NCBI RefSeq assembly: GCF_004138485.1
Contig: NZ_RYEV01000010.1
Span: 310,001 to 374,000, forward strand
Direction of reading: 5' to 3'
Source of the DNA: Peristeroidobacter soli
Lineage (GTDB): Bacteria; Pseudomonadota; Gammaproteobacteria; Steroidobacterales; Steroidobacteraceae
Length of the DNA stretch: 64,000 nt
Position 1 is the first letter of the stretch. Each line of letters starts with the position of its first letter. Position numbers and translations under genes: made by a program. Positions 18,063 through 27,135 of this stretch are shown here, piece by piece. The notes beneath the pieces are model-generated. The model was not told where the DNA came from. It saw nothing but the letters and a program-made list of their open reading frames with translations, and ran no database searches.

Positions 18063-20696
18063 TCAGAAGCTCACGTCGAAGGACAGGCCGGTGACGCGAG
18101 GCTCCAGGGGTAAGGACTGGATCCCGAAAATCAGACTCGGATCGAGCGCACTCTGCAGCGCCGACTGCGACAGGTAGGCGCGCTTGTCGGTCACATTGCG
18201 GACGAACAGATTCACCGTCCACTGCCCGCTCGACACGCCGGCACGGACATCGCCCAGGGTGTAAGCAGGATCGCGCGTGTTCGGACCGTCGGTGGAGAGC
18301 GTCACGACGTTCTTCTCACCGACATAGCGGACACCTGCACCGATACGAGCGCTCAGCCGATCGCCAAGCGGCCAGGTGTAATCGGCGTTGAGGGCGCCCG
18401 ACCACTCGGGCACGCCAGGCAGTTGCTGGCCGGTGAGCAGCCCGCCCGGCACATCGGGCAACAACTCAGTCAGACGCGCCCGTGTGTAAGCGGCGTTGTA
18501 ACCGAGCGTGAGTCCGGCGACGGGTCGGAACGATCCCTCCAGCTCGACACCCCGGCTATAAGCATCGCCGGCGTTGGCGAGGAACGCACAGCTGCAGGCC
18601 TCGTTCACGATCGCCTGCTGGATGTCCCGCCAGTCGATATCGAACACACTGACATTGAGCAACGCCCGGCCGTCGAGGAAGGTCGATTTCAGGCCGAGCT
18701 CGTAACTGATCAGCGTGTCGGAATCGACGCTCGGCACGGCGCCCGCCAGAGCCACGTTCGGGCCACCGGGGCGATAGCCCGTCGCGACCTTGGCATAGAG
18801 CATGGCGTCGTCGCTGAATCGAAACCGGCTGGAGATCGACCAGGTCGTGACACTCTCCGATGCGGTATCCGATACGGGTGGAGCATTGCCAAGCACCAGC
18901 CCGCCGAGCTGCTGAGTGAACTTCTGTTCGTTGTGCGCGTAGCGAACGCCGCCGGTGACATCGAGCACTTCAGTGAGGTTGACGGTCACGCTGCCGAAGC
19001 CCGCGTATTCCTCGAACGTCGATGGCAGCGAGCCCACGAGGACGGGGCTCAGCGGTGGCTCGGTCAACTCACGATAGTCGGTGTCGAAGATCCTGGCCCG
19101 CTGCTGGTTGGTGCTGGTCTCATCGGTATAGAAAACGCCGGCCAGCCATTCGATGCGCTTGCCCGAGGCGGAGGCGATGCGCAGCTCCTGAGTGAGCTTC
19201 TTCAGATCCAGATCGACCCGATAGTCGCTATATCCCGGCGGCAGATCCGCCAGGACAGGCACCAGTCCGTAGCTGCTGGTCGTGTCCTGCAGCCGATGCG
19301 TGATGGCGCGCGACCAACTCGTCGCGGAGGTGACGGTGAGCTCTCGTGGGGCATCCCAAACCACCGTCGCGGAGTAATAGTCGACGTTCTTCGAGAACGG
19401 TTGCAGAAACGCGTTGGCTCCCGCCATCTCCCCGAGTGTCGGCTCGCCACGAAGCAGCTCGACGGCGTCATCGGTATAAGTGCTCAACTGATCCAATGTC
19501 ACCGCAGCGTTGTCATCGGAGGCAATGCGGTTCCAGATGCCGCCCAGATTCACACGCACGCTCGCGAGCGGCTCCCACGTCAAAGCGAGCCGGCCCCCAT
19601 ACTGACGTCCCGTGTTCGAATTGGCAGCACCGAGAAAAACGTTGTCCGTATAGCCCTGGTAGTGCTTGTCGTAGAGACTCGCGCGCAGCGCCAGCTGATC
19701 TGCGATGAGGGGAACATTGACGGCGGCACGTCCTGCGTAGCCGATTCGCCCGCCATGGTCGGCGCTGCTGGCTTCGCCACCGAATTGCGCGCTGAAGGCC
19801 GTCGGGTCTGCCTGCTTCAATACATACTTGAGCAAGCCGCCCATGGCGCCCGCGCCATAGAGCGTGCCTTGCGGACCGCGCAGCACTTCCAGGCGATCCA
19901 GGTCGTACGGCATGAGGTCCAGCGCGAAGAGCGTGGCGACGGCATAGTTACCGCTCGCACCCAGCGGCGTGTCGTCGATGTAATAGCCGATGACAGAGCC
20001 GGGGCCGACGGCGGCGATGCCGCGCAGAGTGACGGAGGCCTGCCCGGGCGACCCGCCGCCTTGAACGGCGAGGCCAGGGGCGTACTGCGCATAGTCGGCG
20101 AGCTGACTCAGCCCGAGTTCGGACAACGCCTCGCCTTTGATGGCCGTGACCGATGCTGGCACCTCCTGCAGACGCTCCGCGCGCTTCTGAGCCGTCACCA
20201 CGATCTCTTCGAGACCGGCAGCCTCCTGCGCGAGCGCTCCTTGTGCCCTCGCCCGATGTTCCGCAGCATCGCGAGCCTGTTCGACCTGAGCGATCCGCAA
20301 CCGGTCGCCCTGCCCCGTCGCGGTGACCGCGGGCGCGCCGCTCTTTGGCGGGTCCTGCTTCTGCCTGGATGGATCTCTCGACGCGGCGGTCGGCGCGAGC
20401 ACGACGGTGGCTTCGTTCAGGAATTCGTGTTTGATGCCGGTGCCTCGAAGCAACCGTGTCAGTGCCTCATCCGCCGTCATCACCTCATCGATGGGCGGCG
20501 CCACGCGTCCTGAAATCAATGGCGGATCGAACAGGATATTGAGGTTCGCCTGGCTGCCCACCGATCGCAGCGAATCCGCCAGTGGCTGACTCGGCAGATC
20601 GAATCGCAGCCTCGCCTCCGCCTGCGCGAGCGACGCCATACAAATGAGCGTCGTCGACAACGCCGAAGCCAACGTGAATTGCAGAGTGCCGCGCAT
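18063..20696 (-). CDS. TonB-dependent receptor with STN domain (module 2)
   Basis: An 877-residue receptor. ATG 20696 follows GGGGACA and begins a signal peptide (MRGTLQFTLASALSTTLICMASLAQA). The STN domain is at about 30-105 (LRFDLPSQPLADSLRSVGSQ), the TonB-box-like segment is LEEIVVTAQKRAERLQEVP (typical of the large IroR/CirA-like proteobacterial receptor class), then plug and barrel, ending in ...LSFDVSF. A low-complexity linker separates STN and plug. Its own FecR and sigma lie immediately upstream, so it is a signalling receptor. Ligand unknown. Confidence 0.93.
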   Translation of the reverse strand: MRGTLQFTLASALSTTLICMASLAQAEARLRFDLPSQPLADSLRSVGSQANLNILFDPPLISGRVAPPIDEVMTADEALTRLLRGTGIKHEFLNEATVVLAPTAASRDPSRQKQDPPKSGAPAVTATGQGDRLRIAQVEQARDAAEHRARAQGALAQEAAGLEEIVVTAQKRAERLQEVPASVTAIKGEALSELGLSQLADYAQYAPGLAVQGGGSPGQASVTLRGIAAVGPGSVIGYYIDDTPLGASGNYAVATLFALDLMPYDLDRLEVLRGPQGTLYGAGAMGGLLKYVLKQADPTAFSAQFGGEASSADHGGRIGYAGRAAVNVPLIADQLALRASLYDKHYQGYTDNVFLGAANSNTGRQYGGRLALTWEPLASVRVNLGGIWNRIASDDNAAVTLDQLSTYTDDAVELLRGEPTLGEMAGANAFLQPFSKNVDYYSATVVWDAPRELTVTSATSWSRAITHRLQDTTSSYGLVPVLADLPPGYSDYRVDLDLKKLTQELRIASASGKRIEWLAGVFYTDETSTNQQRARIFDTDYRELTEPPLSPVLVGSLPSTFEEYAGFGSVTVNLTEVLDVTGGVRYAHNEQKFTQQLGGLVLGNAPPVSDTASESVTTWSISSRFRFSDDAMLYAKVATGYRPGGPNVALAGAVPSVDSDTLISYELGLKSTFLDGRALLNVSVFDIDWRDIQQAIVNEACSCAFLANAGDAYSRGVELEGSFRPVAGLTLGYNAAYTRARLTELLPDVPGGLLTGQQLPGVPEWSGALNADYTWPLGDRLSARIGAGVRYVGEKNVVTLSTDGPNTRDPAYTLGDVRAGVSSGQWTVNLFVRNVTDKRAYLSQSALQSALDPSLIFGIQSLPLEPRVTGLSFDVSF

Positions 20697-20813
20697 GCTG
20701 TGTCCCCGGGCAGTCCCTGCCGTTGTTATGAAGTAAGTCCTTATCGGTTTAGACACGGCAGAACGCAGCAAACCTCATTCGGCATCGCCGATGCTCGCGA
20801 GGATGGATGCGTG

Positions 20814-21851
20814 CTAGCGGGCGGAGCTCTGCGCGCCGGGACCGCTGAGCGTGATCTCGCGATCCTCGTGATCCACATGCAGACCATAGGTTCGGGCCAG
20901 CGCCCCGGCAAAGTTCGCTGAATCTCCAGCGCGAAAGATTCCGCTGATCCGAATGTGCGCGACGCTCGGATCCTCGATGATGAGCCGGGCTACGCTGTAA
21001 CGATTCATCTCCTTCACCGCATCGACGAGCGGCGTGTCATCGAATGCCACTTGCCCGCGCTGCCACGCGGTCACGCGATCCAGCCGGGGGCGATCGATGG
21101 TGGCGGGTTCACTGGTCGCGAACGTGAGACGCTGGCCGGGCGCGAGCATCACCACCTCACCGGCGCTCGCCGGCGGCTCGACTCGCTCGGTCGTGCGTGC
21201 CGGCGCGTCGGCGGCGCGAGCATTCACAGACGAGACGGCCACTTTGCCCTCCACCAGCGTCACGGCGAGATTGCGATCCTCGCGTCTGACCAGGAACACG
21301 GTGCCGAGCGCCCTCACCTGCCGATCGCCACTCCTGACGATGAAGGGCCACCGCGGATTCTTCGCCACCTCGAACAAGGCCTCGCCCTGCTGGAGCTCAA
21401 TTTCGCGCTGCTCGGGCGTGTAGCGAACGACTGCACGTGTATTGGTGTTCAGATACATCCGCGTGCCGTCCTCGAGAGCCAGCGTGCGTTGCTCACCCAC
21501 CGCAGTCACGACCGCATCGGTACGCAGATACAACACGGTGCCGATCACGGTGATCGCCGCAACGACGGCCGCCGCAAGCGCCGCTTTGGAAACGCTGATG
21601 GTGAATCCCGCGAGCCCCCGCCTCGGCGTATGCTCCATCGGCCTGCGGTTGAGTCTCGCGGATTTCTCCCAGGTATCCGTGAGAAGCTCGAAGGCAGCCG
21701 CATGCTCCGCAGATTCGGCGAGCCAGCGACGCAGGCCTGCTTCCACTTCCTGCGTTCGGTTCGGTCCATGCAGCCGCGCAACCCACGCCGCAGCCTGCGC
21801 CCGGACGCTCGCGGATGGCATCGGTGAGGCTTTCAACTCGTGCGTGCTCAT
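20814..21851 (-). CDS. FecR family anti-sigma / signal transducer (module 2)
   Basis: A 345-residue FecR protein starting MSTHELKASPMPS, with ATG 21851 overlapping the sigma stop by 4 bases (ATGA). FecR_N-like motifs AAAWVARLHG and LRRWLAESAEHAAAF, a transmembrane helix at about 85-107 (AALAAAVVAAITVIGTVLYL), then the periplasmic FecR domain (GTRMYLNTNTRAVV, GEALFEVAKNPRWPF) and a C-terminal DUF4974-like region (DAVKEMNRYSVARLIIED). It pairs with the sigma gene and the STN receptor. Confidence 0.9.
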   Translation of the reverse strand: MSTHELKASPMPSASVRAQAAAWVARLHGPNRTQEVEAGLRRWLAESAEHAAAFELLTDTWEKSARLNRRPMEHTPRRGLAGFTISVSKAALAAAVVAAITVIGTVLYLRTDAVVTAVGEQRTLALEDGTRMYLNTNTRAVVRYTPEQREIELQQGEALFEVAKNPRWPFIVRSGDRQVRALGTVFLVRREDRNLAVTLVEGKVAVSSVNARAADAPARTTERVEPPASAGEVVMLAPGQRLTFATSEPATIDRPRLDRVTAWQRGQVAFDDTPLVDAVKEMNRYSVARLIIEDPSVAHIRISGIFRAGDSANFAGALARTYGLHVDHEDREITLSGPGAQSSAR

Positions 21852-22336
21852 GGCAGCTCGTTGACGCCCGACAGGACCGCGAGCGCGCTGGCCATGTGCT
21901 TCTCGACGGCACTGATGCTGATGCCCATCTGCCGCGCGATCTGGGCGTAGCTCAAGCCATCGAGCCGCTGCATGAAAAAGATCTCCCGGGTGCGCGGATT
22001 CACGGCGTCGAGCGCGTCGCGCATTCTCTTCAGGCATTCCTCGGCGGCGAGCATTTCCTCGGGCAGCGGACGCGTATCGAGAATGTCCGTGAAGCTCTCG
22101 ACCGCCTCCTCGCAATACAGCTCAGGATGCGCATCGCGTCTCGCGTTGGCGGCCAGGCGCAGCACCGTACGAACCAGGAACCCCTCCGGCCTGCGCACGT
22201 CCCCACCCTTCTCACAATATTCCTGCATCCTCAGGAACGCCTCCTGAATCAGGTCCTCCGACTCAGCATGGGTTCGACCCCGGCGCAGCAGCAGCCGTTG
22301 CAGGCGAGAGAAATAGCGCGGCAGATGCCTCATCAC
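21848..22336 (-). CDS. ECF RNA polymerase sigma factor, FecI-like (module 2)
   Basis: A 162-residue ECF sigma factor with a sigma-2 region (ESEDLIQEAFLRMQEYCE, RPEGFLVRTVLRLAANARR) and sigma-4 (VNPRTREIFFMQRLDGLSYAQIARQMGISISAVEKHMASAL). It is shorter and more divergent than the module 1 and 4 sigma factors. Overlaps its FecR by four bases. Expected to control the module 2 receptor and hydrolases. Confidence 0.9.
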   Translation of the reverse strand: MMRHLPRYFSRLQRLLLRRGRTHAESEDLIQEAFLRMQEYCEKGGDVRRPEGFLVRTVLRLAANARRDAHPELYCEEAVESFTDILDTRPLPEEMLAAEECLKRMRDALDAVNPRTREIFFMQRLDGLSYAQIARQMGISISAVEKHMASALAVLSGVNELP

Positions 22337-22396
22337 AGTACGATGACACGGCGGCCTGCGGAGTCAACCCACACGGCCCCATCTGAAGAATAACGA

Positions 22397-22418
22397 CGCC
22401 ATTGCTGGTTCAATGGCG
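22397..22418 (-). terminator. Probable terminator after the module 3 non-STN receptor
   Basis: A perfect 8-bp inverted repeat (cgccattg / caatggcg) with a 6-base loop. On the minus strand it is followed by TCGTTATTCTTC, moderately T-rich. It lies 87 bases beyond the receptor stop (22505), between modules 3 and 2. Confidence 0.45.
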
Positions 22419-22504
22419 CCGCCCGCTGAGGTATTTCGCTCCGTCGCGTGTCTGACTATTGAATGGGGATTTCTTTTGTCTCCTCGGAGGGCCGCGGCAG
22501 CCCG

Positions 22505-24634
22505 TCAGAAATCGAGCGCCACTGAGCCAATGATGGTGCGTGGCTGTCCGACCGTGATTCGCGTGGTGTTGCCAGCCGCGGGGAAATAGCGCTCATCGAG
22601 CACGTTCTTGACGTTCAAGCCGAAGCGCAGCTGCGAATCCCCTGGCACTCCGAACGATGCGTTCTTGAGGTAGTACCACAGGCTCAGGTCGACGACGGTG
22701 TAATCTCCGAGCGACCAGGTGTTGCTGGTATCGCCGAAACGGTCGGAAGTGTAATCGACACCCGCGCCCGCGCCGAGGCCAGCGAGCTTGCCGTCGCGTA
22801 CTTCGTAGCTGGCCCACAAACGCACGGTGTGTTCGGCGACGCCCGGCAGCGCATTGCCTTTGAAGGCGTTGAAGTCGCCGAGGATTTCGCTATCGGTGTA
22901 GGCGTAGGAGCCAACGAAATTCAAGCCCGGCAGCGGTTCGCCGGTGGCCGAGAGCTCCGCGCCGCGCGAGCGCACTTTGCCCACGAGGTCGAGCACGCCG
23001 GTGCCATTGAGCTCGGCGATGTTGTCCTTCTCCAACTCATAGACCGATGCGGTGAGAATCAAGCGACGCTCGAGGAACTCCCCTTTCGCGCCGAGCTCGT
23101 ACTGGGTCGAGGATTCCGGCGCGAACGTTCGTCCCGTCGTCGGATCCACCTGTGACACCGGATTGAAGCCTTCGCTGTAGCTCACATAGAGCGAGGTGGT
23201 CGCCGTCGGTTGATACAACAAACCGGTCTGCGGCGTGAACTCAGTCTTCTTGTCGAGCCTGGTCAGCGTGCCCGCGGCCAGATTCACGCCCCGTGTCTCA
23301 TCGTAGCGCCCACCCAGCAGCAACGTGAGATTGTCCACCAGGCTGACCTGATCCTGCAGGTACACGCCAAAGGATGAACTGTCCTCGCGGCGCGGATCGC
23401 CGGCGCCGGTGAGATTGCGCGAGATCAGCCCATAGACGGGATTGAAGATGTTGAACCCGCCGGCGCTCGAGCCCGTGAAGAAACGTCGATCGATATCCTC
23501 GTCGCGGAAGTCCGAGCCGACCGCGAGGCGATGCTCGATCGGGCCGGTGGCGAAGGTGCCCTCGAGCTGCGCGTTGGCGTTGTATGAGAGCACTTCGCGA
23601 TCCAGCGTGGCATCGAGCTGTCGAGTCAGATTGCCGGCGGCATTGACGCTGACCGGCCGCACCTGGACATCGAATTCATCTTCGCTGCGGTAGAGCAGAT
23701 TCACACTGCCGCGCCAGTTGTCGCTGAACTGGTGCTGCAGGCGGCTTTCCACCAGATGCACCTTGGAATCGCGCTCCTCGAACCGCTCACCGAAGCGGCG
23801 ACTCAGCGGAATATTGCCCGGAATGTAGCGCCCGCCGCGGCCGTCCGGAAGACTCACGAATCCGCGATCCACGGGACGATGGTCCGTGAAGTACTCGTAG
23901 GTGAGCAGCAACGCGGTGCGCTCGGTGAGATCCCAGCGCAGCGACGGGGAGATGAACTCGCGCTCGATCTCATAGAAATCGCGGAACGTGTCGGTGCGCT
24001 CCAGCGAGCCATTCAAGCGAAACGCCACCGTCTGTGCGTCGTTCACCGGACCGGTGAGATCGATCGTACCGAGTTTCTTACCGTACTCATCGAACACCAG
24101 CTGCGCGTAACCGCGCCGCTGGTAGCTCGGCTTCTTGGTGTTGATGTTGACCAGCCCGCCGGGCTCGATCTGGCCGAACAGCACCGAGGCCGGACCTTTG
24201 ATGATCTCCAGCGCTTCGATGTTCTGGGTCGGCGGTTGATTGCTGGTGACCGCGCTCAACCGCATGCCGTTGCGAAAGATCGAGTCGCGCCGAAAGCCGC
24301 GAATCAGAAAGTCGGTGAGCGTGCCGCCAAAGCCATCGCCTTCGGTGAGACCGGCGACGTTGCGTAACGCCTCGCCGAGACTCGACACCTGCTGATCGAG
24401 CAGCACCTGCTCCGGAATCACCTGCAGGCTGCGCGGCGTGGTGAGCAGGTCCTGTTCGATTCTGCCGATGGTCGCGGTGCGCGCGGCATACCGATCCTGC
24501 CTCGTGCCGAAGACCACGACCTCCTGAAGTGTGTCGTCGTCCGCCGCGGCCTTCTCAGCCGCCATGCCGTCCGATGCAGGCATGAGTGCGGCGAGCACGG
24601 CCGCAGCCGTCATGGTACGTGTGCGTGGATACAT
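22505..24634 (-). CDS. TonB-dependent siderophore-type receptor without STN domain (module 3)
   Basis: A 709-residue receptor with a signal peptide (MYPRTRTMTAAAVLAALMPASDGMA), a TonB-box-like LQEVVVFGTRQDRY, a plug with SLQVIPEQVLLDQ, GFGGTLTDFLIRGF and ALEIIKGPASVLFGQIEPGG (all typical of the TonB-siderophore receptor class), and a C-terminal barrel ending SVALDF. It lacks an N-terminal STN domain, so it imports but should not signal. It is related to its neighbour at 24757-27117 (shared PEQVLLDQ, RGFRR, EVIKGPAS-type motifs), suggesting old duplication. It has its own promoter-like motif upstream (24677-24706). Confidence 0.93.
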   Translation of the reverse strand: MYPRTRTMTAAAVLAALMPASDGMAAEKAAADDDTLQEVVVFGTRQDRYAARTATIGRIEQDLLTTPRSLQVIPEQVLLDQQVSSLGEALRNVAGLTEGDGFGGTLTDFLIRGFRRDSIFRNGMRLSAVTSNQPPTQNIEALEIIKGPASVLFGQIEPGGLVNINTKKPSYQRRGYAQLVFDEYGKKLGTIDLTGPVNDAQTVAFRLNGSLERTDTFRDFYEIEREFISPSLRWDLTERTALLLTYEYFTDHRPVDRGFVSLPDGRGGRYIPGNIPLSRRFGERFEERDSKVHLVESRLQHQFSDNWRGSVNLLYRSEDEFDVQVRPVSVNAAGNLTRQLDATLDREVLSYNANAQLEGTFATGPIEHRLAVGSDFRDEDIDRRFFTGSSAGGFNIFNPVYGLISRNLTGAGDPRREDSSSFGVYLQDQVSLVDNLTLLLGGRYDETRGVNLAAGTLTRLDKKTEFTPQTGLLYQPTATTSLYVSYSEGFNPVSQVDPTTGRTFAPESSTQYELGAKGEFLERRLILTASVYELEKDNIAELNGTGVLDLVGKVRSRGAELSATGEPLPGLNFVGSYAYTDSEILGDFNAFKGNALPGVAEHTVRLWASYEVRDGKLAGLGAGAGVDYTSDRFGDTSNTWSLGDYTVVDLSLWYYLKNASFGVPGDSQLRFGLNVKNVLDERYFPAAGNTTRITVGQPRTIIGSVALDF

Positions 24635-24676
24635 TGCCTCTCCCGAAGTGCCAGTTTGTTATGAGCATCCACGCAA

Positions 24677-24706
24677 TTAACGAACGAGCCGGCGAGAGCT
24701 GAACCT
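24677..24706 (-). promoter_or_regulatory. Putative ECF-type promoter for the 22505-24634 receptor
   Basis: Read on the minus strand: AGGTTCA, then exactly 14 bases, then GTTCGTTAA. The same two blocks at the same spacing recur before the sigma gene (28739-28769), the isopeptidase (31004-31034) and the 31115 gene (31045-31075). It would place a start site about 35 bases ahead of the ATG. Inferred from sequence only. Confidence 0.55.
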
Positions 24707-24722
24707 CGCCGCTCGGGTTCAG
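24699..24722 (-). terminator. Inverted repeat between the two module 3 receptor genes
   Basis: 7-bp arms ctgaacc / ggttcag with a 10-base loop. It begins 35 bases after the stop of the STN receptor and overlaps the -35-like block of the motif at 24677-24706. It could be a weak terminator or an operator over that promoter. Confidence 0.35.
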
Positions 24723-24756
24723 AGATCCCGGCGTCGTTCGTTTCAGGAAGAGAATG

Positions 24757-27117
24757 TCAGAAGGTCAATGTGACGCTGCCGAGCACGCTGCGGGGCCGGC
24801 CCACTTCGACGCGCAGATCGCCGCCGCTGGAGGGAAAGTAATGTTCATCGAACAGGTTCTTGACGGCCAGCTGCAGCCGCGCCTGCCCGAGCTGCGCCCC
24901 CGACGGGCGTCGCAGCGGCAGGTTGTACCAAAGGCTCGCATTCACCAGGGTGTACGCGCCCAGCGACCAGGTGTTGGCGTTGTTGCCGTAGCGATCGCCG
25001 GAACAGAACACGCCGGCGCCGACGCCGAGTCCATGCCAGCGACCGTCGTGAGGCTCGTAGCTCGCCCAGAAATTGAACGTATAGTCGGCGGTATTCTGCG
25101 GACGGCGACCGCGCAGGCTGCCGTACAGAATGTCCATGTCCGAGCGGGAATAGCCTGCGATGACGTTGGCGCCTCGCCACGGCTGACCGGCGAGTGTGAT
25201 TTCCACGCCGCGAGCGCGAAAATCCGCGGAGTCCACCGCATCGCTGCCCACTGCGATGTGCCGGCTTTCGATATCGAACAGCGCCAGTGAAACGCTCAAG
25301 CGATCGTCCGCCGCTTGCGATTTGACGCCGAGCTCGATTTGCCACGACTGTCGCGGCGTATCCAGCGCCGTCTGAGTTTCGGTGACGAGCAGGTTAGGCT
25401 CGAATGCCTCGGCGTAGTTCACCCAGAGCGAGGTTCGCGGACCGGGCCGAAGCACGAGGCCCGCGTGTGGCGAGACGACATCGATATCGCCGGTGTTCGC
25501 CGAGCGCGCGCCGAAGACCGAGGCCGAATACACCCGCTCCCCTCGCAGGCCGAGCAACAGCGAGATCCACGGCGCCGGCGTGAAGTAGTCCTGAACGTAA
25601 GCGCCATGATCACGCTCGCGCGACGCGACTGCGCTGACATCGGTCAGCTCCGGCGATAGCTGACCGTATACGGGAGCAAAAATATCGAAGCCGGCCAGCG
25701 TCGCGCCCGTGGCGAACCGCCGGTCCTGGTCGAGATATCGAAAGTCGAAGCCCGCGCTGAGCCGGTGCTCCATCGCACCGTGGGTGAGCGCTCCGACCAG
25801 CGACGCCCGCCCATACCAGGCGCGAGTGCTCCGATCGAGTGAGCCATCGACGCGACGACTGAGCATCCCTTGGGCAGTGACTTCGACGGGCCGCACCTGC
25901 AGGTCGTCGGCCTCGCTACGTTCATGCAAGAGACCGAACTGCGCCTGCCACTTCTCGGCGATGTCGTGCGTCACGTCCGCCTGCAGGAAATGCAGTTTCA
26001 GATCGAGCTGTTCGAACGGCTCGCCCAGGCGCCGGCCCCGCGGCAGATCCGGTATGTAACGACCGCCACTCGCATCCGGCAACGTCAGCAATCCTCGATC
26101 GACGGGCCGCGACTCGTTGCGGTACTCGTAACTTGCTTCCACACGCGTGCGTGGGCCGGTCTGCCAACGCGACGCCAGGGCAAGCACGCCCTGCTCCAGC
26201 TGCGTGAAATCACGGAACGACGCCGCCTCGTGCCAGGAAAGATTCACTCGCATCGTCGCGTCCTGCTCGTGAATTGGAAAGGAGCTGTCGAGCAAGGCGA
26301 ATCTGGTGTCGTAGGAGCCCATGCGCCCCTCGAGGATGGTGCGTGGCTGCGCCGATGGCTTCTTGGTGATGACGTTCACCACCCCGCCCGGCGGCAGCTG
26401 ACCGAACGCAATCGACGCAGGCCCCTTGATGACTTCGATGCGCTCGACGTTGACGGTGTTGATGCGAAAGATGCTGCCGCGCCTGAAACCATCGCGATAC
26501 ACGGAGTTGCGCCGAAAGCCGCGCACCAGGAAATCGTCGTTGGTGCCGCCGAAGCCATCGCTGAAAGTCACGCCGGTGACGTTCTGCAGGGCTTCCGTCA
26601 GATCCAGCGCCTTCTGATCGAGCAGCACCTGTTCCGGAATGATCTCCACCGTGCGCGGCAACTCCAGAAAGCTCAATGGAAAGCCGGTCAGCGTCGTCGT
26701 GGCCTCGATGTCATAGCGACGCGGGTCCACGCCCAGGACGATCACCTCCTCCACGCTGTCGCGTCGCGCCGATGCGCCTGCCGGTGATGCCGGCGACACG
26801 TTGCGCCTGGCGGCCTCGAATATTCGAACACTGCGCCGGTCGATCTCGAACGACAGCCCCGTGCCCGAGAGCAGCGCATCGAGTGCGGCGGACGCGGACA
26901 TCTGGCCATGAACGCCGTGGGTACGGGCCTTCGCTATCCGCGGGTCCGTATAGACGACCTGCAGGTGCGTTCGTTGCGAGAAGGCGATCAACGCATTACG
27001 CAACGATCCAGCCGCGACATCGAAAAGGTACTGCTGCTCGGATTGCGCGGCAGACGCGCAGCTTGTGTGGACGAGACTCAGCGGGCCCCAGAGAATCAGT
27101 ACCAGCAGCGTGCGCAT
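24757..27117 (-). CDS. TonB-dependent siderophore-type receptor with STN domain (module 3)
   Basis: A 786-residue receptor with a signal peptide (MRTLLVLILWGPLSLVHTSCASA), an STN domain at about 30-105 (FDVAAGSLRNALIAFSQRT), a TonB-box-like VEEVIVLGVDPRRYD, a plug with VEIIPEQVLLDQKALDL, DDFLVRGFRR and ERIEVIKGPASIAFGQLPPGG, and a barrel ending in SVTLTF. It starts 18 bases after its FecR gene, so sigma, FecR and receptor form one unit. The STN domain makes it the sensing receptor of module 3. The adjacent lasso peptide isopeptidase suggests the ligand may be a lasso or other modified peptide (inference). Confidence 0.93.
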   Translation of the reverse strand: MRTLLVLILWGPLSLVHTSCASAAQSEQQYLFDVAAGSLRNALIAFSQRTHLQVVYTDPRIAKARTHGVHGQMSASAALDALLSGTGLSFEIDRRSVRIFEAARRNVSPASPAGASARRDSVEEVIVLGVDPRRYDIEATTTLTGFPLSFLELPRTVEIIPEQVLLDQKALDLTEALQNVTGVTFSDGFGGTNDDFLVRGFRRNSVYRDGFRRGSIFRINTVNVERIEVIKGPASIAFGQLPPGGVVNVITKKPSAQPRTILEGRMGSYDTRFALLDSSFPIHEQDATMRVNLSWHEAASFRDFTQLEQGVLALASRWQTGPRTRVEASYEYRNESRPVDRGLLTLPDASGGRYIPDLPRGRRLGEPFEQLDLKLHFLQADVTHDIAEKWQAQFGLLHERSEADDLQVRPVEVTAQGMLSRRVDGSLDRSTRAWYGRASLVGALTHGAMEHRLSAGFDFRYLDQDRRFATGATLAGFDIFAPVYGQLSPELTDVSAVASRERDHGAYVQDYFTPAPWISLLLGLRGERVYSASVFGARSANTGDIDVVSPHAGLVLRPGPRTSLWVNYAEAFEPNLLVTETQTALDTPRQSWQIELGVKSQAADDRLSVSLALFDIESRHIAVGSDAVDSADFRARGVEITLAGQPWRGANVIAGYSRSDMDILYGSLRGRRPQNTADYTFNFWASYEPHDGRWHGLGVGAGVFCSGDRYGNNANTWSLGAYTLVNASLWYNLPLRRPSGAQLGQARLQLAVKNLFDEHYFPSSGGDLRVEVGRPRSVLGSVTLTF

Positions 27118-27135
27118 TGTCGTGCCATCACCTCC

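Noticed and set aside
18423-20513. Plus-strand open frame of 696 codons opposite the module 2 receptor
   Set aside because: It lies entirely within the TonB receptor gene and its translation shows no recognisable motif.
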